From Herminiimonas arsenicoxydans (lineage in GTDB: Bacteria; Pseudomonadota; Gammaproteobacteria; Burkholderiales; Burkholderiaceae_D), in NCBI GenBank assembly GCA_000026125.1, contig CU207211.1:2418001-2482000 (forward strand): DNA of 64,000 nucleotides, read 5' to 3'. Below, one piece after another: positions 19,332 to 29,035 of this stretch. Under the pieces are notes generated by a model that saw only the letters and a program-made list of their open reading frames with translations, was not told where the DNA came from and ran no database searches. The position numbers and the translations under genes are program-made. Every line of letters begins with the position of its first letter. Position 1 is the first letter of the stretch.

Positions 19332-20113
19332 CAGTGCGAACCTCCCAGATAGGCTTCTATCACTGCCGGATTTTTTTGCACGTCGGCGGGAACGCCCTCT
19401 GCAATCGGTTTGCCGTAATCCAGCACCGTGATGCGGTCGCACAAACCCATGACCAGCTTGACGTCGTGTTCAATCAACAAAATGGTTTTACCTTCCGCCT
19501 TGATCTTGACCAGCAGTTCGCGCAAGCCCAGCTTTTCAGTTGCATTCATGCCCGCAGCCGGTTCGTCCAGCGCCAGCAACTGCGGATCGGTCGCCAGCGC
19601 ACGGGCAATTTCCAGCCGGCGCTGATCGCCATACGACAAGTGTCGCGCCGTGCGCCCGGCAAACTGTGCAATGCCCACGAAGTCCAGCAGCTCCATCGCG
19701 CGCGCGCGAATCGCGGCTTCTTCCTGCCGCGCCGCCTTGTGATGGAATACCGCGCCGAACAAACCCTGATGCGTGCGCACATGACGACCGACCATGACGT
19801 TTTCCAGCGCAGTCATCTCACCAAACAGGCGAATATTCTGGAACGTACGCGCAATACCGGCCTTGGCCACCAGATGCGGCGCGGAGGGTGAATACGCTTT
19901 TCCTGCCAGCTCAAAGCTGCCGCTGTCGGCTTGATACAAGCCGGTAATCACATTGAAAAAGGTGGTTTTTCCGGCGCCGTTGGGACCGATCAGGCCATAG
20001 ATCTGGCCTTGCATGATTTTGACATTCACATCAGTCAATGCCTGCAAGCCACCGAAGCGTTTGCTGACATTGGCGATATTGAGAATGATCTGCGGGCTGA
20101 GTATAGGCGTCAT
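19331..20113 (-). CDS. livG: Branched-chain amino acid ABC transporter ATPase LivG
   Basis: 260-residue ABC ATPase partner of LivF. Walker A GPNGAGKTT, signature LSYGDQRRLEIARAL, Walker B ALDEPAAGMN and the long LivG-type insertion after RTFQNIRLFGEMTALENV. The start at MTPILSPQIILNI is supported by AAGGGGATGCC upstream; the preceding in-frame extension to 20188 overlaps livM and is rejected. It starts 10 bp after the livM stop. Confidence 0.93.
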   Translation of the reverse strand: MTPILSPQIILNIANVSKRFGGLQALTDVNVKIMQGQIYGLIGPNGAGKTTFFNVITGLYQADSGSFELAGKAYSPSAPHLVAKAGIARTFQNIRLFGEMTALENVMVGRHVRTHQGLFGAVFHHKAARQEEAAIRARAMELLDFVGIAQFAGRTARHLSYGDQRRLEIARALATDPQLLALDEPAAGMNATEKLGLRELLVKIKAEGKTILLIEHDVKLVMGLCDRITVLDYGKPIAEGVPADVQKNPAVIEAYLGGSH

Positions 20114-20123
20114 GGCATCCCCT

Positions 20124-21338
20124 TTATACGGCCACGACATCGGTCGACTTTGACGCTGTGTCCGTATCCGCAGTCGGCCTGTCTTCATGCCTGGGCGCCG
20201 GCCACAAACCTGCAGGACGTATCAGCATGATCAGCACCATCGCCAGGCCGTACAGCAGTTGACGCAGGATTTCCGCATCGATCAGGACTTCGCCGAATAG
20301 CGTTCTTTGCAGCGGCTCAACCACATGACGCAAAACCTCGGGCAATGCCGCCAGCAGTATGCCGCCCAATACCACGCCAGGGATATGCCCCATGCCGCCC
20401 AGCACCACCATCGCCAATACCGCAATCGATTCGGTCAGCGAGAAGGATTCCGGTGAGACGAAACCCTGGAACGACGCAAACATCGCACCCGCCACGCCGC
20501 CAAACGATGCCCCCATGGCAAAGGCCAGCAACTTGACGTTGCGCGTGTTGATGCCCATCGCCTTGGCGGCGATTTCATCTTCGCGTATCGCGACAAAAGC
20601 ACGACCCAGGCGCGAATTCTGCAACCGCACCGAAATGAAAATGATGGCGATGCACAGGACCAGGAACAGGAAATAGTAGGCATTCACCGATGGCATCGCA
20701 TAATTGCCGAGCATGACTGTGGAGGCCGATCCTTCGTCCCCGTTCAGCGATACGCCAAAGATACGTATCGGATCAATCATGTTGATTCCTTGCGGTCCAT
20801 TGGTGATATTCACCGGGCCGTTCAGGTTGTTCATGAAAATACGGATGATTTCGCCGAAACCCAGCGTGACTATCGCCAGATAATCACCGCGCAGCTTGAG
20901 CGTAGGCGCACCCAGCAGCGCGCCGAAAAATCCGGCGACCAGCACGGCGAGCGGCACAATCACCCACAGCGACAGATGAATGCCGTTCTGTGCAATCTCC
21001 GAACCGAATACCCACATCAAGGCCGCACCGATGGGCGGATACTGGTTGACGAAGGATTCCAGCACCACGGCAAATTGCGGCGACGCCAGCAGCGCAGTCA
21101 GATAAGCGCCAATGGCATAAAACGCGATGTAGCCGAGATCAAGCAAGCCGGCAAAGCCGACCACGATATTCAAGCCGAGCGCCAGCATGATGTAGAGCAG
21201 CGCCATATCCATGATGCGCACCCATGAGTTGCCGAAGTGTTGCGCAATGAAGGGGAAGATCAGCGCGAGCGCCAGGATCGCGAGCAAGCCCGACCAGGCT
21301 TTACGCGGATTGTTTTTGACGTCGAAGTAATTGGACAT
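20124..21338 (-). CDS. livM: Branched-chain amino acid ABC transporter permease LivM
   Basis: 404-residue integral membrane permease with about 10 hydrophobic segments. Family blocks are LNIVVGFAGLLDLGYIAFYAIGAYL near the N-terminus and the ATPase-contact loop FVAIREDEIAAKAMGINTRNVKLLAFA. The C-terminus is followed 10 bp later by livG. Pairs with LivH to form the channel. Confidence 0.93.
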   Translation of the reverse strand: MSNYFDVKNNPRKAWSGLLAILALALIFPFIAQHFGNSWVRIMDMALLYIMLALGLNIVVGFAGLLDLGYIAFYAIGAYLTALLASPQFAVVLESFVNQYPPIGAALMWVFGSEIAQNGIHLSLWVIVPLAVLVAGFFGALLGAPTLKLRGDYLAIVTLGFGEIIRIFMNNLNGPVNITNGPQGINMIDPIRIFGVSLNGDEGSASTVMLGNYAMPSVNAYYFLFLVLCIAIIFISVRLQNSRLGRAFVAIREDEIAAKAMGINTRNVKLLAFAMGASFGGVAGAMFASFQGFVSPESFSLTESIAVLAMVVLGGMGHIPGVVLGGILLAALPEVLRHVVEPLQRTLFGEVLIDAEILRQLLYGLAMVLIMLIRPAGLWPAPRHEDRPTADTDTASKSTDVVAV

Positions 21339-21346
21339 GATGTTCC

Positions 21347-22276
21347 TTATGCCCGATCCGCCACGCGCTCGCCCATGATGCCGGACGGTCGCAGGGTCAG
21401 CACGATGATCAGCACGACGAAGGCAAAGATGTCCTGGTAGTGACTGCCGAGGAAGCCACCGGTCAGATCGCCGATGTAGCCGGCGCCCAGACTCTCGATC
21501 AGACCCAGCAGAATGCCGCCCAGCATGGCGCCGTAAATATTACCGATGCCGCCCAGCACTGCGGCTGAAAACGCCTTCAGCCCAGGCACGAAACCCATCG
21601 CAAATTGTGCGGATGAGTAATTCGCCGCCCACATCACGCCGGCGATCGCTGCCAGCGTAGCACCGATGACGAAGGTCATCACGATCACACGATTGGAATC
21701 CACGCCCATCAATCCTGCCACACGCGGATTTTCTGCCGTGGCGCGCATCGCGCGGCCCAGCTTGGTTTTTTCAATCAGCAAAGCCAGCAGCAACATTGAT
21801 GCTGCTGCCAGGATCAGCAACATGACCTGCGTCGGTGAAATCAGGGCACCCAGAATGTGCAGCGGCTCGCCCGGCATCACCTGCGGGAATGGCAGCGGAC
21901 TGCGGCCCCAGATCATCATGGCAAAGGTTTGCAGCAAAATGGAAACGCCGATAGCGGTAATCAGGGGCGCCAGACGCGGTGCATTGCGCAGACGACGATA
22001 GGCCACGCGTTCTATCAGGACATTGACCGCCACGCATACCGGTATCGCACCGAGTATTGCGATGATCAGCTTGACTATGCCAGGCAAATCGGGCGCCACC
22101 GTATTGAGCATCTTGAGAATGGTCAGGCCGGCCATCGCGCCTATCATCAAGACATCGCCATGTGCAAAATTGATCAGATTGAGTACGCCGTACACCATCG
22201 TATAGCCGAGGGCGACCAATGCATACATGCTGCCGAGAACCAGGCCGTTGATGATTTGCTGGATAAAAATATCCAT
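21347..22276 (-). CDS. livH: Branched-chain amino acid ABC transporter permease LivH
   Basis: 309-residue permease, first gene of the liv unit. The start MDIFIQQIINGLVLGSMYAL matches LivH N-termini; the 20-residue upstream extension is not supported by homology. Typical blocks are LVALGYTMVYGVLNLINFAHGD and RAMRATAENPRVAGLMGVDS (the EAA-like loop). It ends 8 bp before livM. No periplasmic binding protein gene is adjacent; upstream lies ispH, so that component must be elsewhere. Confidence 0.92.
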   Translation of the reverse strand: MDIFIQQIINGLVLGSMYALVALGYTMVYGVLNLINFAHGDVLMIGAMAGLTILKMLNTVAPDLPGIVKLIIAILGAIPVCVAVNVLIERVAYRRLRNAPRLAPLITAIGVSILLQTFAMMIWGRSPLPFPQVMPGEPLHILGALISPTQVMLLILAAASMLLLALLIEKTKLGRAMRATAENPRVAGLMGVDSNRVIVMTFVIGATLAAIAGVMWAANYSSAQFAMGFVPGLKAFSAAVLGGIGNIYGAMLGGILLGLIESLGAGYIGDLTGGFLGSHYQDIFAFVVLIIVLTLRPSGIMGERVADRA

Positions 22277-22390
22277 GAGGTGCTTGTCTCCTGAAGCAAT
22301 GTCTATCAAGTATCTGCCGGCAAGTTGCGTCGACATTCACGCCATGTTGCAATCATGCAGAAAACATCGTCGCAATAATCGTTCCGCTCA

Positions 22391-22418
22391 CAAAAACGGC
22401 ACCCGACTCAGGGTGCCG
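22391..22418 (-). terminator. Terminator downstream of ispH
   Basis: Perfect 8-bp stem CGGCACCC / GGGTGCCG with a 6-nt loop; TTTTTG follows on the minus strand. It separates ispH from livH. Confidence 0.85.
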
Positions 22419-22500
22419 CAAGAAGTACGTCCCATCCTTGACAAGAAGGATGGCAAAGACCGCAGGCACACCAGACCGAGCGCCCGGCTGCCGCCACACA

Positions 22501-23445
22501 TCAGGCATCTGCGGTTTTGCGCACCAGCCCTTTGGGCAGCGGAAAGGCGACGTGTTCTTCCACGCCTTCCAGCGTACGCACGCTTTTCGCACCATATTCT
22601 TTTAGTTTATCGATTACCGCCTGCACCAGCACTTCCGGCGCGGAAGCACCTGCTGTCACGCCGATGCGCTGCTTGTCCTGCAGCCATGCGGGATCGATCT
22701 CGGAGGCATTGTCGACCATATAGGAAGGCACATTCTTTTTCCGCGCAACTTCACGCAGGCGATTGGAATTGGAACTGTTCGGACTGCCGACCACGATCAC
22801 GACATCGACTTGCGGCGCCATGAACTTGACCGCTTCCTGGCGGTTGGTGGTGGCATAGCAGATGTCGGCTTTTTTCGGTTCGGAGATATGCGGATACTTG
22901 TTCTTCAGCGCGGCAATCACATCGGCCGTATCGTCTATCGACAAAGTCGTTTGCGTCACGTACGACACCAGTTCCGGATTCTTGACCTGCAGATTTTTCA
23001 CATCATCCACTGTTTCAACCAGATGCATGCCGTCTTCTGTCTGGCCCATCGTCCCTTCGACTTCCGGATGCCCGTCGTGCCCTATCATGACAATCTCGCG
23101 GCCGTCCCTGCGCATTTTCTCCACTTCGATATGCACCTTGGTGACCAGAGGGCACGTCGCATCGAATACGCGCAAGCCGCGCTCGTTTGCTTCCGCCTGC
23201 ACCGCTTTCGATACGCCATGCGCAGAAAAAACGACGGTATTACCGGCCGGCACATCTTCCAGCTCTTCAATAAAAATCGCACCCTTGTTGCGCAAATCGG
23301 AAACGACATACGCGTTATGCACAATCTCGTGGCGCACATAAATCGGCGCGCCGAATTCGATCAGTGCGCGCTCGACAATTTCGATCGCCCTATCCACACC
23401 GGCGCAAAAACCGCGCGGCTGAGCCAGTAAAATTTCCTTATCCAT
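22501..23445 (-). CDS. ispH: 4-hydroxy-3-methylbut-2-enyl diphosphate reductase
   Basis: 314-residue Fe-S enzyme making IPP and DMAPP in the last step of the MEP isoprenoid pathway. The three cluster cysteines are visible: Cys14 (PRGFCAGV), Cys98 (DATCPLV) and Cys196 (DICYATTN), with the substrate-binding block [11 protein letters not shown]. The start [17 protein letters not shown] has AGGA five bases upstream; a longer start at 23469 is rejected. It follows fkpB closely, the usual neighbourhood in proteobacteria. Confidence 0.96.
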   Translation of the reverse strand: MDKEILLAQPRGFCAGVDRAIEIVERALIEFGAPIYVRHEIVHNAYVVSDLRNKGAIFIEELEDVPAGNTVVFSAHGVSKAVQAEANERGLRVFDATCPLVTKVHIEVEKMRRDGREIVMIGHDGHPEVEGTMGQTEDGMHLVETVDDVKNLQVKNPELVSYVTQTTLSIDDTADVIAALKNKYPHISEPKKADICYATTNRQEAVKFMAPQVDVVIVVGSPNSSNSNRLREVARKKNVPSYMVDNASEIDPAWLQDKQRIGVTAGASAPEVLVQAVIDKLKEYGAKSVRTLEGVEEHVAFPLPKGLVRKTADA

Positions 23446-23508
23446 CTTTATCCTTAAATGCCTGCGCACACTGTGCGTGCACAGGCCAGAGCATGATTCA
23501 TTGTGCGA

Positions 23509-23964
23509 TTACAGTATGCCGATAATTTCGACTTCAAACGTCAATGCCTGTCCCGCCAGCGGATGATTGAAATCAAACACTGCAGTATCGCTATCTATCT
23601 CGCGCAACACGCCGGCAAACTTGCCGCCACCCGGTGCCGCGAATTCCACCATATCGCCGACCGCATATTGCTCTCCCGCGCCGGAATTTTCATCCAGTGT
23701 CTTACGCGAAACAGGACGTACCAGTTCAGGATTACGCGAACCGAAGGCACGTTCCGGCGGCAGCTCAAACGTCTGACGCGCGCCCTCCGCCAAGCCGATC
23801 AGGCATGCCTCCAGAAAGGGCGCCAGTTGACCATTCCCCAATTGCAGGGTGGCCGGATTATCCGCAAACGTGCTGACGATATCGTTGCCGTCCACTGAAG
23901 CCAGACGGTAATGCAGGGTCAGATAGGCCGTTTCGGTAACAATAGAATGTGGTAAATTTGACAT
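23509..23964 (-). CDS. fkpB: FKBP-type peptidyl-prolyl isomerase, SlpA/FkpB type
   Basis: 151-residue FKBP-type prolyl isomerase of the SlyD/SlpA class. Seen: VTETAYLTLHYRLASVDG, GNGQLAPFLEACLIGLAEGARQTFELPPERAFG, and the C-terminal FDFNHPLAGQALTFEVEI, diagnostic of this class with its inserted flap. No histidine-rich tail as in SlyD. The start MSNLPHS is chosen because homology begins there; upstream in-frame sequence runs into the radC promoter region. Probably co-transcribed with ispH. Confidence 0.92.
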   Translation of the reverse strand: MSNLPHSIVTETAYLTLHYRLASVDGNDIVSTFADNPATLQLGNGQLAPFLEACLIGLAEGARQTFELPPERAFGSRNPELVRPVSRKTLDENSGAGEQYAVGDMVEFAAPGGGKFAGVLREIDSDTAVFDFNHPLAGQALTFEVEIIGIL

Positions 23965-24078
23965 TAAAATTCCGGATTGCACGATAGTCGCTATTTTAAG
24001 CCACGTTGCGCCTTCCAGCCTGCCTATCATCAAAACAGAAAAACACCTTTCATCAACGCAGCATTGCCCTGACAAATT

Positions 24079-24753
24079 ATGGCGATTACAGACTGGCCGG
24101 AAGAGCAGCGCCCCCGTGAACGCCTGATCCGGCATGGCGCTGCGATCCTGTCGGATGCCGAATTGCTGGCCGTGTTCCTGCGTGTTGGCGTAACCGGCAA
24201 AAGCGCAGTCGACCTGGGGCGCGATATGGTGGCGCACTTCGGTTCTCTAAACGGGCTGTTTTCCGCCACGCTGAACGATTTTTCGAAAATCAATGGGCTG
24301 GGACCGGCAAAATATGCGCAACTGCAGGCGGTGCTCGAACTGGCCAGACGTTCGCTCTGCGAAGAACTGCAAGCCGGTGTGGCACTCAATTCTCCGCAAG
24401 CAGTGAAGCAATATCTGCAACTGCTGTTGAGCGGCCGGGCGTATGAATCGTTTGTCATCCTTTTTCTGGATGTGAAAAACCGCCTGATCGTGTGCGACGA
24501 AATGTTTCGCGGTACCTTGACACATACCAGCGTGTATCCAAGAGAAATCGTCAAGGCTGCGCTGGGACACAATGCCGCCAGCGTAATCCTGGCGCACAAC
24601 CATCCATCCGGCACACCCGAGCCGAGTGCGGCCGATCAAACCCTGACGCAGGCTCTTAAACAGGCACTGATGCTGATAGATGTGCGCGTGCTCGATCATT
24701 TTGTGGTGGCAGGCAAACAGGTATATTCCTTTGCCGAACAGGGCCAACTGTAA
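24079..24753 (+). CDS. radC: RadC/YeeS-family JAMM protein
   Basis: 224-residue protein with an N-terminal helix-hairpin-helix part ([29 protein letters not shown]) and a C-terminal MPN/JAMM domain. The metal motif is complete: His173 and His175 in [15 protein letters not shown] with Asp186. Historically linked to DNA repair, but the role is disputed; the JAMM fold suggests a metallo-hydrolase. Divergent from fkpB, upstream of rpmB. Confidence 0.93.
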   Translation: MAITDWPEEQRPRERLIRHGAAILSDAELLAVFLRVGVTGKSAVDLGRDMVAHFGSLNGLFSATLNDFSKINGLGPAKYAQLQAVLELARRSLCEELQAGVALNSPQAVKQYLQLLLSGRAYESFVILFLDVKNRLIVCDEMFRGTLTHTSVYPREIVKAALGHNAASVILAHNHPSGTPEPSAADQTLTQALKQALMLIDVRVLDHFVVAGKQVYSFAEQGQL

Positions 24754-24891
24754 GCCTCTGCATACACATTGCAGCCCAAGCCAGCGCCTGCCGCAAGTCG
24801 CGCCGGCTCTAACGGCAAGCACTGTTACGCCACAACTTTCAAATTGTTAAATTAATTAAACAAATAAGACACAATTAATTTACGCAAGTCA

Positions 24892-24920
24892 TTGAATAAT
24901 CTGGATTTTTTGGATATACT
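24892..24920 (+). promoter_or_regulatory. Promoter of rpmB-rpmG
   Basis: TTGAAT, 17-bp spacer, TATACT in an AT-rich tract. It implies a leader of about 35 nt before the rpmB ATG with TTAGGAG as ribosome site. Confidence 0.75.
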
Positions 24921-24962
24921 CACTTTTTTTCCAATTTCGGAAATTCTTTTAGGAGCACATCT

Positions 24963-25199
24963 ATGGCACGTGTCTGCCAAGTCACTGGGAAAGGGCCGAT
25001 GGTTGGCAACAACGTTTCCCATGCGAACAACAAAACGAAACGTCGTTTTTTGCCTAACTTGCAAAATCGCCGCATTTTCGTCGAGTCGGAAAATCGCTGG
25101 GTTTCCCTGCGCCTGTCCAACGCCGGTCTGCGTGTAATCGACAAGATCGGCATTGATGCCGTGTTAGTCGATATGCGTGCTCGTGGCGAAAAAGTCTAA
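24963..25199 (+). CDS. rpmB: 50S ribosomal protein L28
   Basis: 78-residue L28: [24 protein letters not shown] and [29 protein letters not shown] are standard. AGGAG precedes the ATG. Co-transcribed with rpmG 25 bp downstream. The single N-terminal cysteine means this is not the four-cysteine zinc form. Confidence 0.98.
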
Positions 25200-25224
25200 C
25201 TAGCAGAATATTTAAGGAACCATC

Positions 25225-25392
25225 ATGGCGAAATCTGGCCGCGACAAAATCAAGTTGGAATCGACCGCCGGTACGGGTCACTTCTACACGACCACCAAAA
25301 ACAAGCGCACGACTCCGGAAAAAATGTCGATCATCAAGTTCGATCCGAAAGTCCGCAAGCACGTTGAATACAAAGAAACCAAGATCAAGTAA
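25225..25392 (+). CDS. rpmG: 50S ribosomal protein L33
   Basis: 55-residue L33 reading [20 protein letters not shown], then [14 protein letters not shown], ending [11 protein letters not shown]. It lacks the CxxC pairs, so it is the zinc-independent (C-minus) form. TAAGGAACCATC precedes the ATG. Directly follows rpmB, the standard order. Confidence 0.97.
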   Translation: MAKSGRDKIKLESTAGTGHFYTTTKNKRTTPEKMSIIKFDPKVRKHVEYKETKIK

Positions 25393-25412
25393 TCGATCTT
25401 CAGGTTTCAGGG

Positions 25413-25442
25413 AAAAGCCGCTCTTTCATGAGCGGTTTTTTT
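25413..25442 (+). terminator. Terminator of rpmB-rpmG
   Basis: Stem CCGCTC / GAGCGG with a 6-nt loop and seven T, 20 bp after the rpmG stop. Confidence 0.9.
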
Positions 25443-25612
25443 ATGCCTGCGAAGTGTGTGCCCAAACAGGCACCACAACAGCAACTTGAATTGCATATCC
25501 ACAGTGCGCTCTTGCCAGTCTTCAGCATTCACTCAAAATTCGAGATAGACAATCATCCCTGCACTCTCCTTTACCGATATGATTTCAATTGAAGCAACGG
25601 CATGGAGATACG

Positions 25613-26266
25613 ATGTACCTACCCCAACATTTTGCGCAGAACGATCGCACCAGGCTGCATGAGCTCATCACGCTATCCCCGTTGGGCATCCTGATCACCA
25701 ATACGCATGCCGGCATCGAGGCCAACCACCTGCCGTTTGAACTGGATCCCGAGCAGGGTACGCACGGCAGCCTGTATTGCCATGTAGCACGGGCCAACAC
25801 CGTCTGGCAGCAGGCAAATTTATCAGATGCCGACAGTCTGGCGATCTTCCAGGGACCAAGCGCTTATATCTCGCCCAGCCTGTATGCAAGCAAGAAGACG
25901 ACACACGAAGTCGTGCCCACTTATAACTACGCAGTAGTCCATGTCTATGGCCGCATCATCGTTCATGACGATGCGCGCTGGCTGCGCGGCATGGTCGGCC
26001 GACTTACCAAAAAATTTGAAATGCGGCAGGAAACACCATGGAAAATGAGCGATGCTCCGCCCTCCTACATCGACGAACGCCTCAAGCACATCGTCGGCCT
26101 GGAATTACAGATCACACGTATTGAAGGGAAGTGGAAGATGAGTCAAAACAGAAATCACGCCGATCAACTGGGTGTGATTGGCGGGCTGATGCAGAGTGCG
26201 AACAAGGATGAGCGCACCGTCGCCGCCATCATGCAACAGCAAGCGTCAGCGGCAGATGAATCCTGA
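25613..26266 (+). CDS. PaiB-like FMN-binding protein
   Basis: 217-residue protein of the PaiB/FMN-binding negative transcriptional regulator family, a split-barrel flavin-binding fold. Seen: MYLPQHFAQNDRTRLHELI, GSLYCHVARANTVWQ, GPSAYISPSLYASK, VPTYNYAVVHVYG and IEGKWKMSQNR near the end, the usual family blocks. The start at 25613 follows GGAGATACG. The regulatory label comes from Bacillus PaiB; DNA binding has not been shown for most relatives, so a flavin-dependent enzyme is equally possible. Converges with the desaturase gene. Confidence 0.88.
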   Translation: MYLPQHFAQNDRTRLHELITLSPLGILITNTHAGIEANHLPFELDPEQGTHGSLYCHVARANTVWQQANLSDADSLAIFQGPSAYISPSLYASKKTTHEVVPTYNYAVVHVYGRIIVHDDARWLRGMVGRLTKKFEMRQETPWKMSDAPPSYIDERLKHIVGLELQITRIEGKWKMSQNRNHADQLGVIGGLMQSANKDERTVAAIMQQQASAADES

Positions 26267-26318
26267 TGCGCCACGAGAAAGCAAGACCGTCATATGCGAT
26301 AGCGCTTTCAGACATCAT

Positions 26319-26347
26319 AAAAAAAGCCCGGGGAACCGGGCTTTTTT
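26319..26347. terminator. Bidirectional terminator
   Basis: AAAAAAAGCCCGG-GGAA-CCGGGCTTTTTT between the convergent PaiB-like and desaturase genes. Confidence 0.92.
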
Positions 26348-26371
26348 GCATGCATGTACCGATTGACGGCT

Positions 26372-27565
26372 TTATGCGTAACTGCGCAGACGCAAGGAAA
26401 AATCGCGCAGTGCGGTAATGCCCGACGCTTCGGCACGTACGCACCAATCCTGCAATTGATGCAGCAACTGGTCACGGCTGGCATGCGAACGTTCCCAGAT
26501 TGCACCCAGTTCCACGCGCATTTCGTGCATGGTCTTGAGCGCCTTGCTGTGTGCGAACAATTGCGTCAACTGCTCCTTGTGCGGCGCTTCCAGTTTGGCC
26601 GGTTCGCGATGCAGGAGTTTTTTGGTAGATTTCAGGAAGCCCGATTCCAGATTCGCCTTTTCCTTCAGATGCTCGATTTCGTCATGCCATGCCAGCTTCA
26701 GCGATTTCGCATACTTCGCCGTCACATCGTAACGATTCGAGATGACGGATTGCAGCGTGTTGAAATCCAGGTGCATTTTGCCGTGTTCGAATTTCGGTTC
26801 AGGCGCCACTTTTTTAACGGTGGCCAGGCCGATGGTTTCAAGAATGCGGATATACATCCAGCCGATATCGAATTCATACCATTTGGACGACAGCTTGGCC
26901 GAAGTGCCGAAGGTGTGATGATTGTTATGCAGTTCTTCGCCGCCAATCAAAATGCCGATCGGGAAAATGTTGGTCGCTGCATCGCTGCATTCGTAATTGC
27001 GATAACCCCAGTAGTGGCCGATGCCGTTGATGATGCCGGCAGCCGTAATTGGAATCCACGCCATTTGCAATGCCCACACCGATACGCCAATCACGCCGAA
27101 CAGCATGACGTTAATAATCAGCATCAATACGATACCGGTCGCGCTGCGGCCCGTATAAACATGACGTTCGAGCCAGTCGTCCGGCGTACCGTAACCGTAC
27201 TTTTCCATCGTTTCCATGTTTTTTGCTTCGGCACGATACAACTCGGCACCTTCAAAAAACACTTTCTTGATACCGCGTGTGACCGGGCTGTGCGGATCGT
27301 CTTCTGTTTCGCATTTGGCGTGGTGTTTGCGATGAATCGCTACCCATTCCTTGGTGACCATGCCGGAAGTCAGCCACAACCAGAAACGGAAAAAATGACT
27401 TGGAATCGGATGCAGGTCCAGCCCGCGGTGCGTCGCGCAGCGATGCAGATAGATCGTCACGGCGGCGATCGTGATGTGCGTCACCGCAAGCGCATAGAAA
27501 AACACTGTCCAGCCGCTCGCGCGGGTCAGGCCGTTGGACAGAAAATCCAGTACTGCATCTAACAT
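26372..27565 (-). CDS. Membrane fatty acid desaturase (delta-9, acyl-CoA/phospholipid type)
   Basis: 397-residue membrane di-iron desaturase that would introduce a cis double bond in acyl chains. Three histidine boxes are intact: HRCATH (41-46), HRKHH (78-82) and HNNHH around residue 217. Four or so hydrophobic segments lie between them. The C-terminal ~150 residues are soluble and helical, longer than in the shortest family members. Such enzymes adjust membrane fluidity in the cold. Monocistronic on the minus strand. Confidence 0.92.
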   Translation of the reverse strand: MLDAVLDFLSNGLTRASGWTVFFYALAVTHITIAAVTIYLHRCATHRGLDLHPIPSHFFRFWLWLTSGMVTKEWVAIHRKHHAKCETEDDPHSPVTRGIKKVFFEGAELYRAEAKNMETMEKYGYGTPDDWLERHVYTGRSATGIVLMLIINVMLFGVIGVSVWALQMAWIPITAAGIINGIGHYWGYRNYECSDAATNIFPIGILIGGEELHNNHHTFGTSAKLSSKWYEFDIGWMYIRILETIGLATVKKVAPEPKFEHGKMHLDFNTLQSVISNRYDVTAKYAKSLKLAWHDEIEHLKEKANLESGFLKSTKKLLHREPAKLEAPHKEQLTQLFAHSKALKTMHEMRVELGAIWERSHASRDQLLHQLQDWCVRAEASGITALRDFSLRLRSYA

Positions 27566-27671
27566 TATTGTGGCTCCATTGTGAATGCCATGAACAAAAG
27601 GTATCGCCTATATGGTGTCAGTCCGTCTAAAAACGAGACTAATAAAAATTTCGAGGAGAATTGTACCCTTT

Positions 27672-29027
27672 TTAGGGGGCAGAATCGGGAGTGGAACGGC
27701 GGGTATTTGTATTTAAATGCTCTTTTACCGCACGATATTGTTCATCGATTAATCTTATCTCGCGCTGCGGGAACGGCACATTGATATCGTGCGCCTGAAA
27801 TGAACGCCAGATTGCCCGATTGACATTGGACAGCACTCCGCCACGGCCTTCCGGATCATTTACCCAAAAGCCTAGTTGCAGGTCGATGCCGTCAGCACCA
27901 AAGGCCACGAGGATGGCACCCGGCCCGCGATCCGGCCCCGGCCGCACCCGCTCAACGCTCAGCGCGGCCTCTTCCAGCAGGCGCAAGGCGAGATCGATAT
28001 CGGTACGGTAGTCCACCGTGATGCGAGTCGTCATCTGCACCAGGGTATCGGTCAGTGTAAGATTCTGCACCGGGCTGGAAACAAACATTTCATTCGGCAC
28101 TACCGTATCGGTGCCATCGCCGCCACGCAACACCGTGTAACGCGTATTGATCTGCGACACGCGCCCCGTGAATTTATCCACGATGACCGTGTCACCGATC
28201 GCCAGACTGCGCTCCAGCAAAATCACGAAACCCGAAACGTAACTGCTGGCCAGCTTTTGCAAACCAAGTCCGAGACCGACACCCAGCGCGCCGCCAAATA
28301 CCGACAATACGGTCAGATCAATTCCGACCATCGACAGGCTGAGCAGCAAGGCGATCAGGATCAGCAGCGCCCGTCCCATGCGCGACAATACTGCTCGCAT
28401 CGAAGAGTGCATGGAATTCAGCTTCATCAAGCGCTCTTCCGCCAGCGCCGATAACCAGAGCGCCACCAGCAGTGTGACGCCGACTGACAATGCAGCCTGC
28501 AGCATCGTCATCAGCGAGACCTTGTTGCGTCCAAGCGGGATCAGCGTATCGTCCAGAAACTGGGCAATATCCGGCAACACGCCGGTGATGTGCAAGGCGA
28601 CGATGGTCCACACCAGACCCGCAAAGCCGCGTCCGAACAAGAGAATGAAACTACGCCCCTTGCCGTCGCGCGCAAACACGCGTCGCAGGATATAAAACGC
28701 CAGTCGCACCAATACAAACGATGCCACCAAAGGCAAGGCCAGACGCAGCAGATCGACGCTGATCCAGCGCGCCAGTACCGGCTTGGCAATGCCTATCAAC
28801 ACCAGCGTCAGGAAAGGCCACCACACTCGCGCAAACTTTTCCGCCCCCGGCCTGGGTGCATTCTTCCGCTGAGCATCATGCGCTGCAAGGACGCCGCTGC
28901 CCAGACGCGCCAGCAGCCACCCCACGGAAAAACACAGTACCAGCGCAAGAATTTGCCAGCGCACATCGGGGATACCGAGATCCGTCTGGAAATCGGCCCA
29001 GAGTTTAGTCAGTGGGATAGCGTCCAT
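27672..29027 (-). CDS. Mechanosensitive ion channel, MscS family
   Basis: 451-residue channel with several N-terminal membrane segments ahead of a standard MscS core. The pore helix GGALGVGLGLGLQKLASSYVSG, the following LLERSLAIGDTVIVD, and TDTVVPNEMFVSSPVQNLT (beta domain) are typical. The extra N-terminal helices (about residues 20-180) put it in the mid-sized MscS class. It protects against hypo-osmotic shock in the inner membrane. Located 8 bp after the RNA methyltransferase stop, so probably co-transcribed. Confidence 0.92.
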   Translation of the reverse strand: MDAIPLTKLWADFQTDLGIPDVRWQILALVLCFSVGWLLARLGSGVLAAHDAQRKNAPRPGAEKFARVWWPFLTLVLIGIAKPVLARWISVDLLRLALPLVASFVLVRLAFYILRRVFARDGKGRSFILLFGRGFAGLVWTIVALHITGVLPDIAQFLDDTLIPLGRNKVSLMTMLQAALSVGVTLLVALWLSALAEERLMKLNSMHSSMRAVLSRMGRALLILIALLLSLSMVGIDLTVLSVFGGALGVGLGLGLQKLASSYVSGFVILLERSLAIGDTVIVDKFTGRVSQINTRYTVLRGGDGTDTVVPNEMFVSSPVQNLTLTDTLVQMTTRITVDYRTDIDLALRLLEEAALSVERVRPGPDRGPGAILVAFGADGIDLQLGFWVNDPEGRGGVLSNVNRAIWRSFQAHDINVPFPQREIRLIDEQYRAVKEHLNTNTRRSTPDSAP

Positions 29028-29035
29028 TTTTCCAA

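Noticed and set aside
26354..27562. 402-codon open frame antisense to the desaturase gene
   Set aside because: Mirrors the desaturase frame, whose histidine boxes are intact; no independent features.
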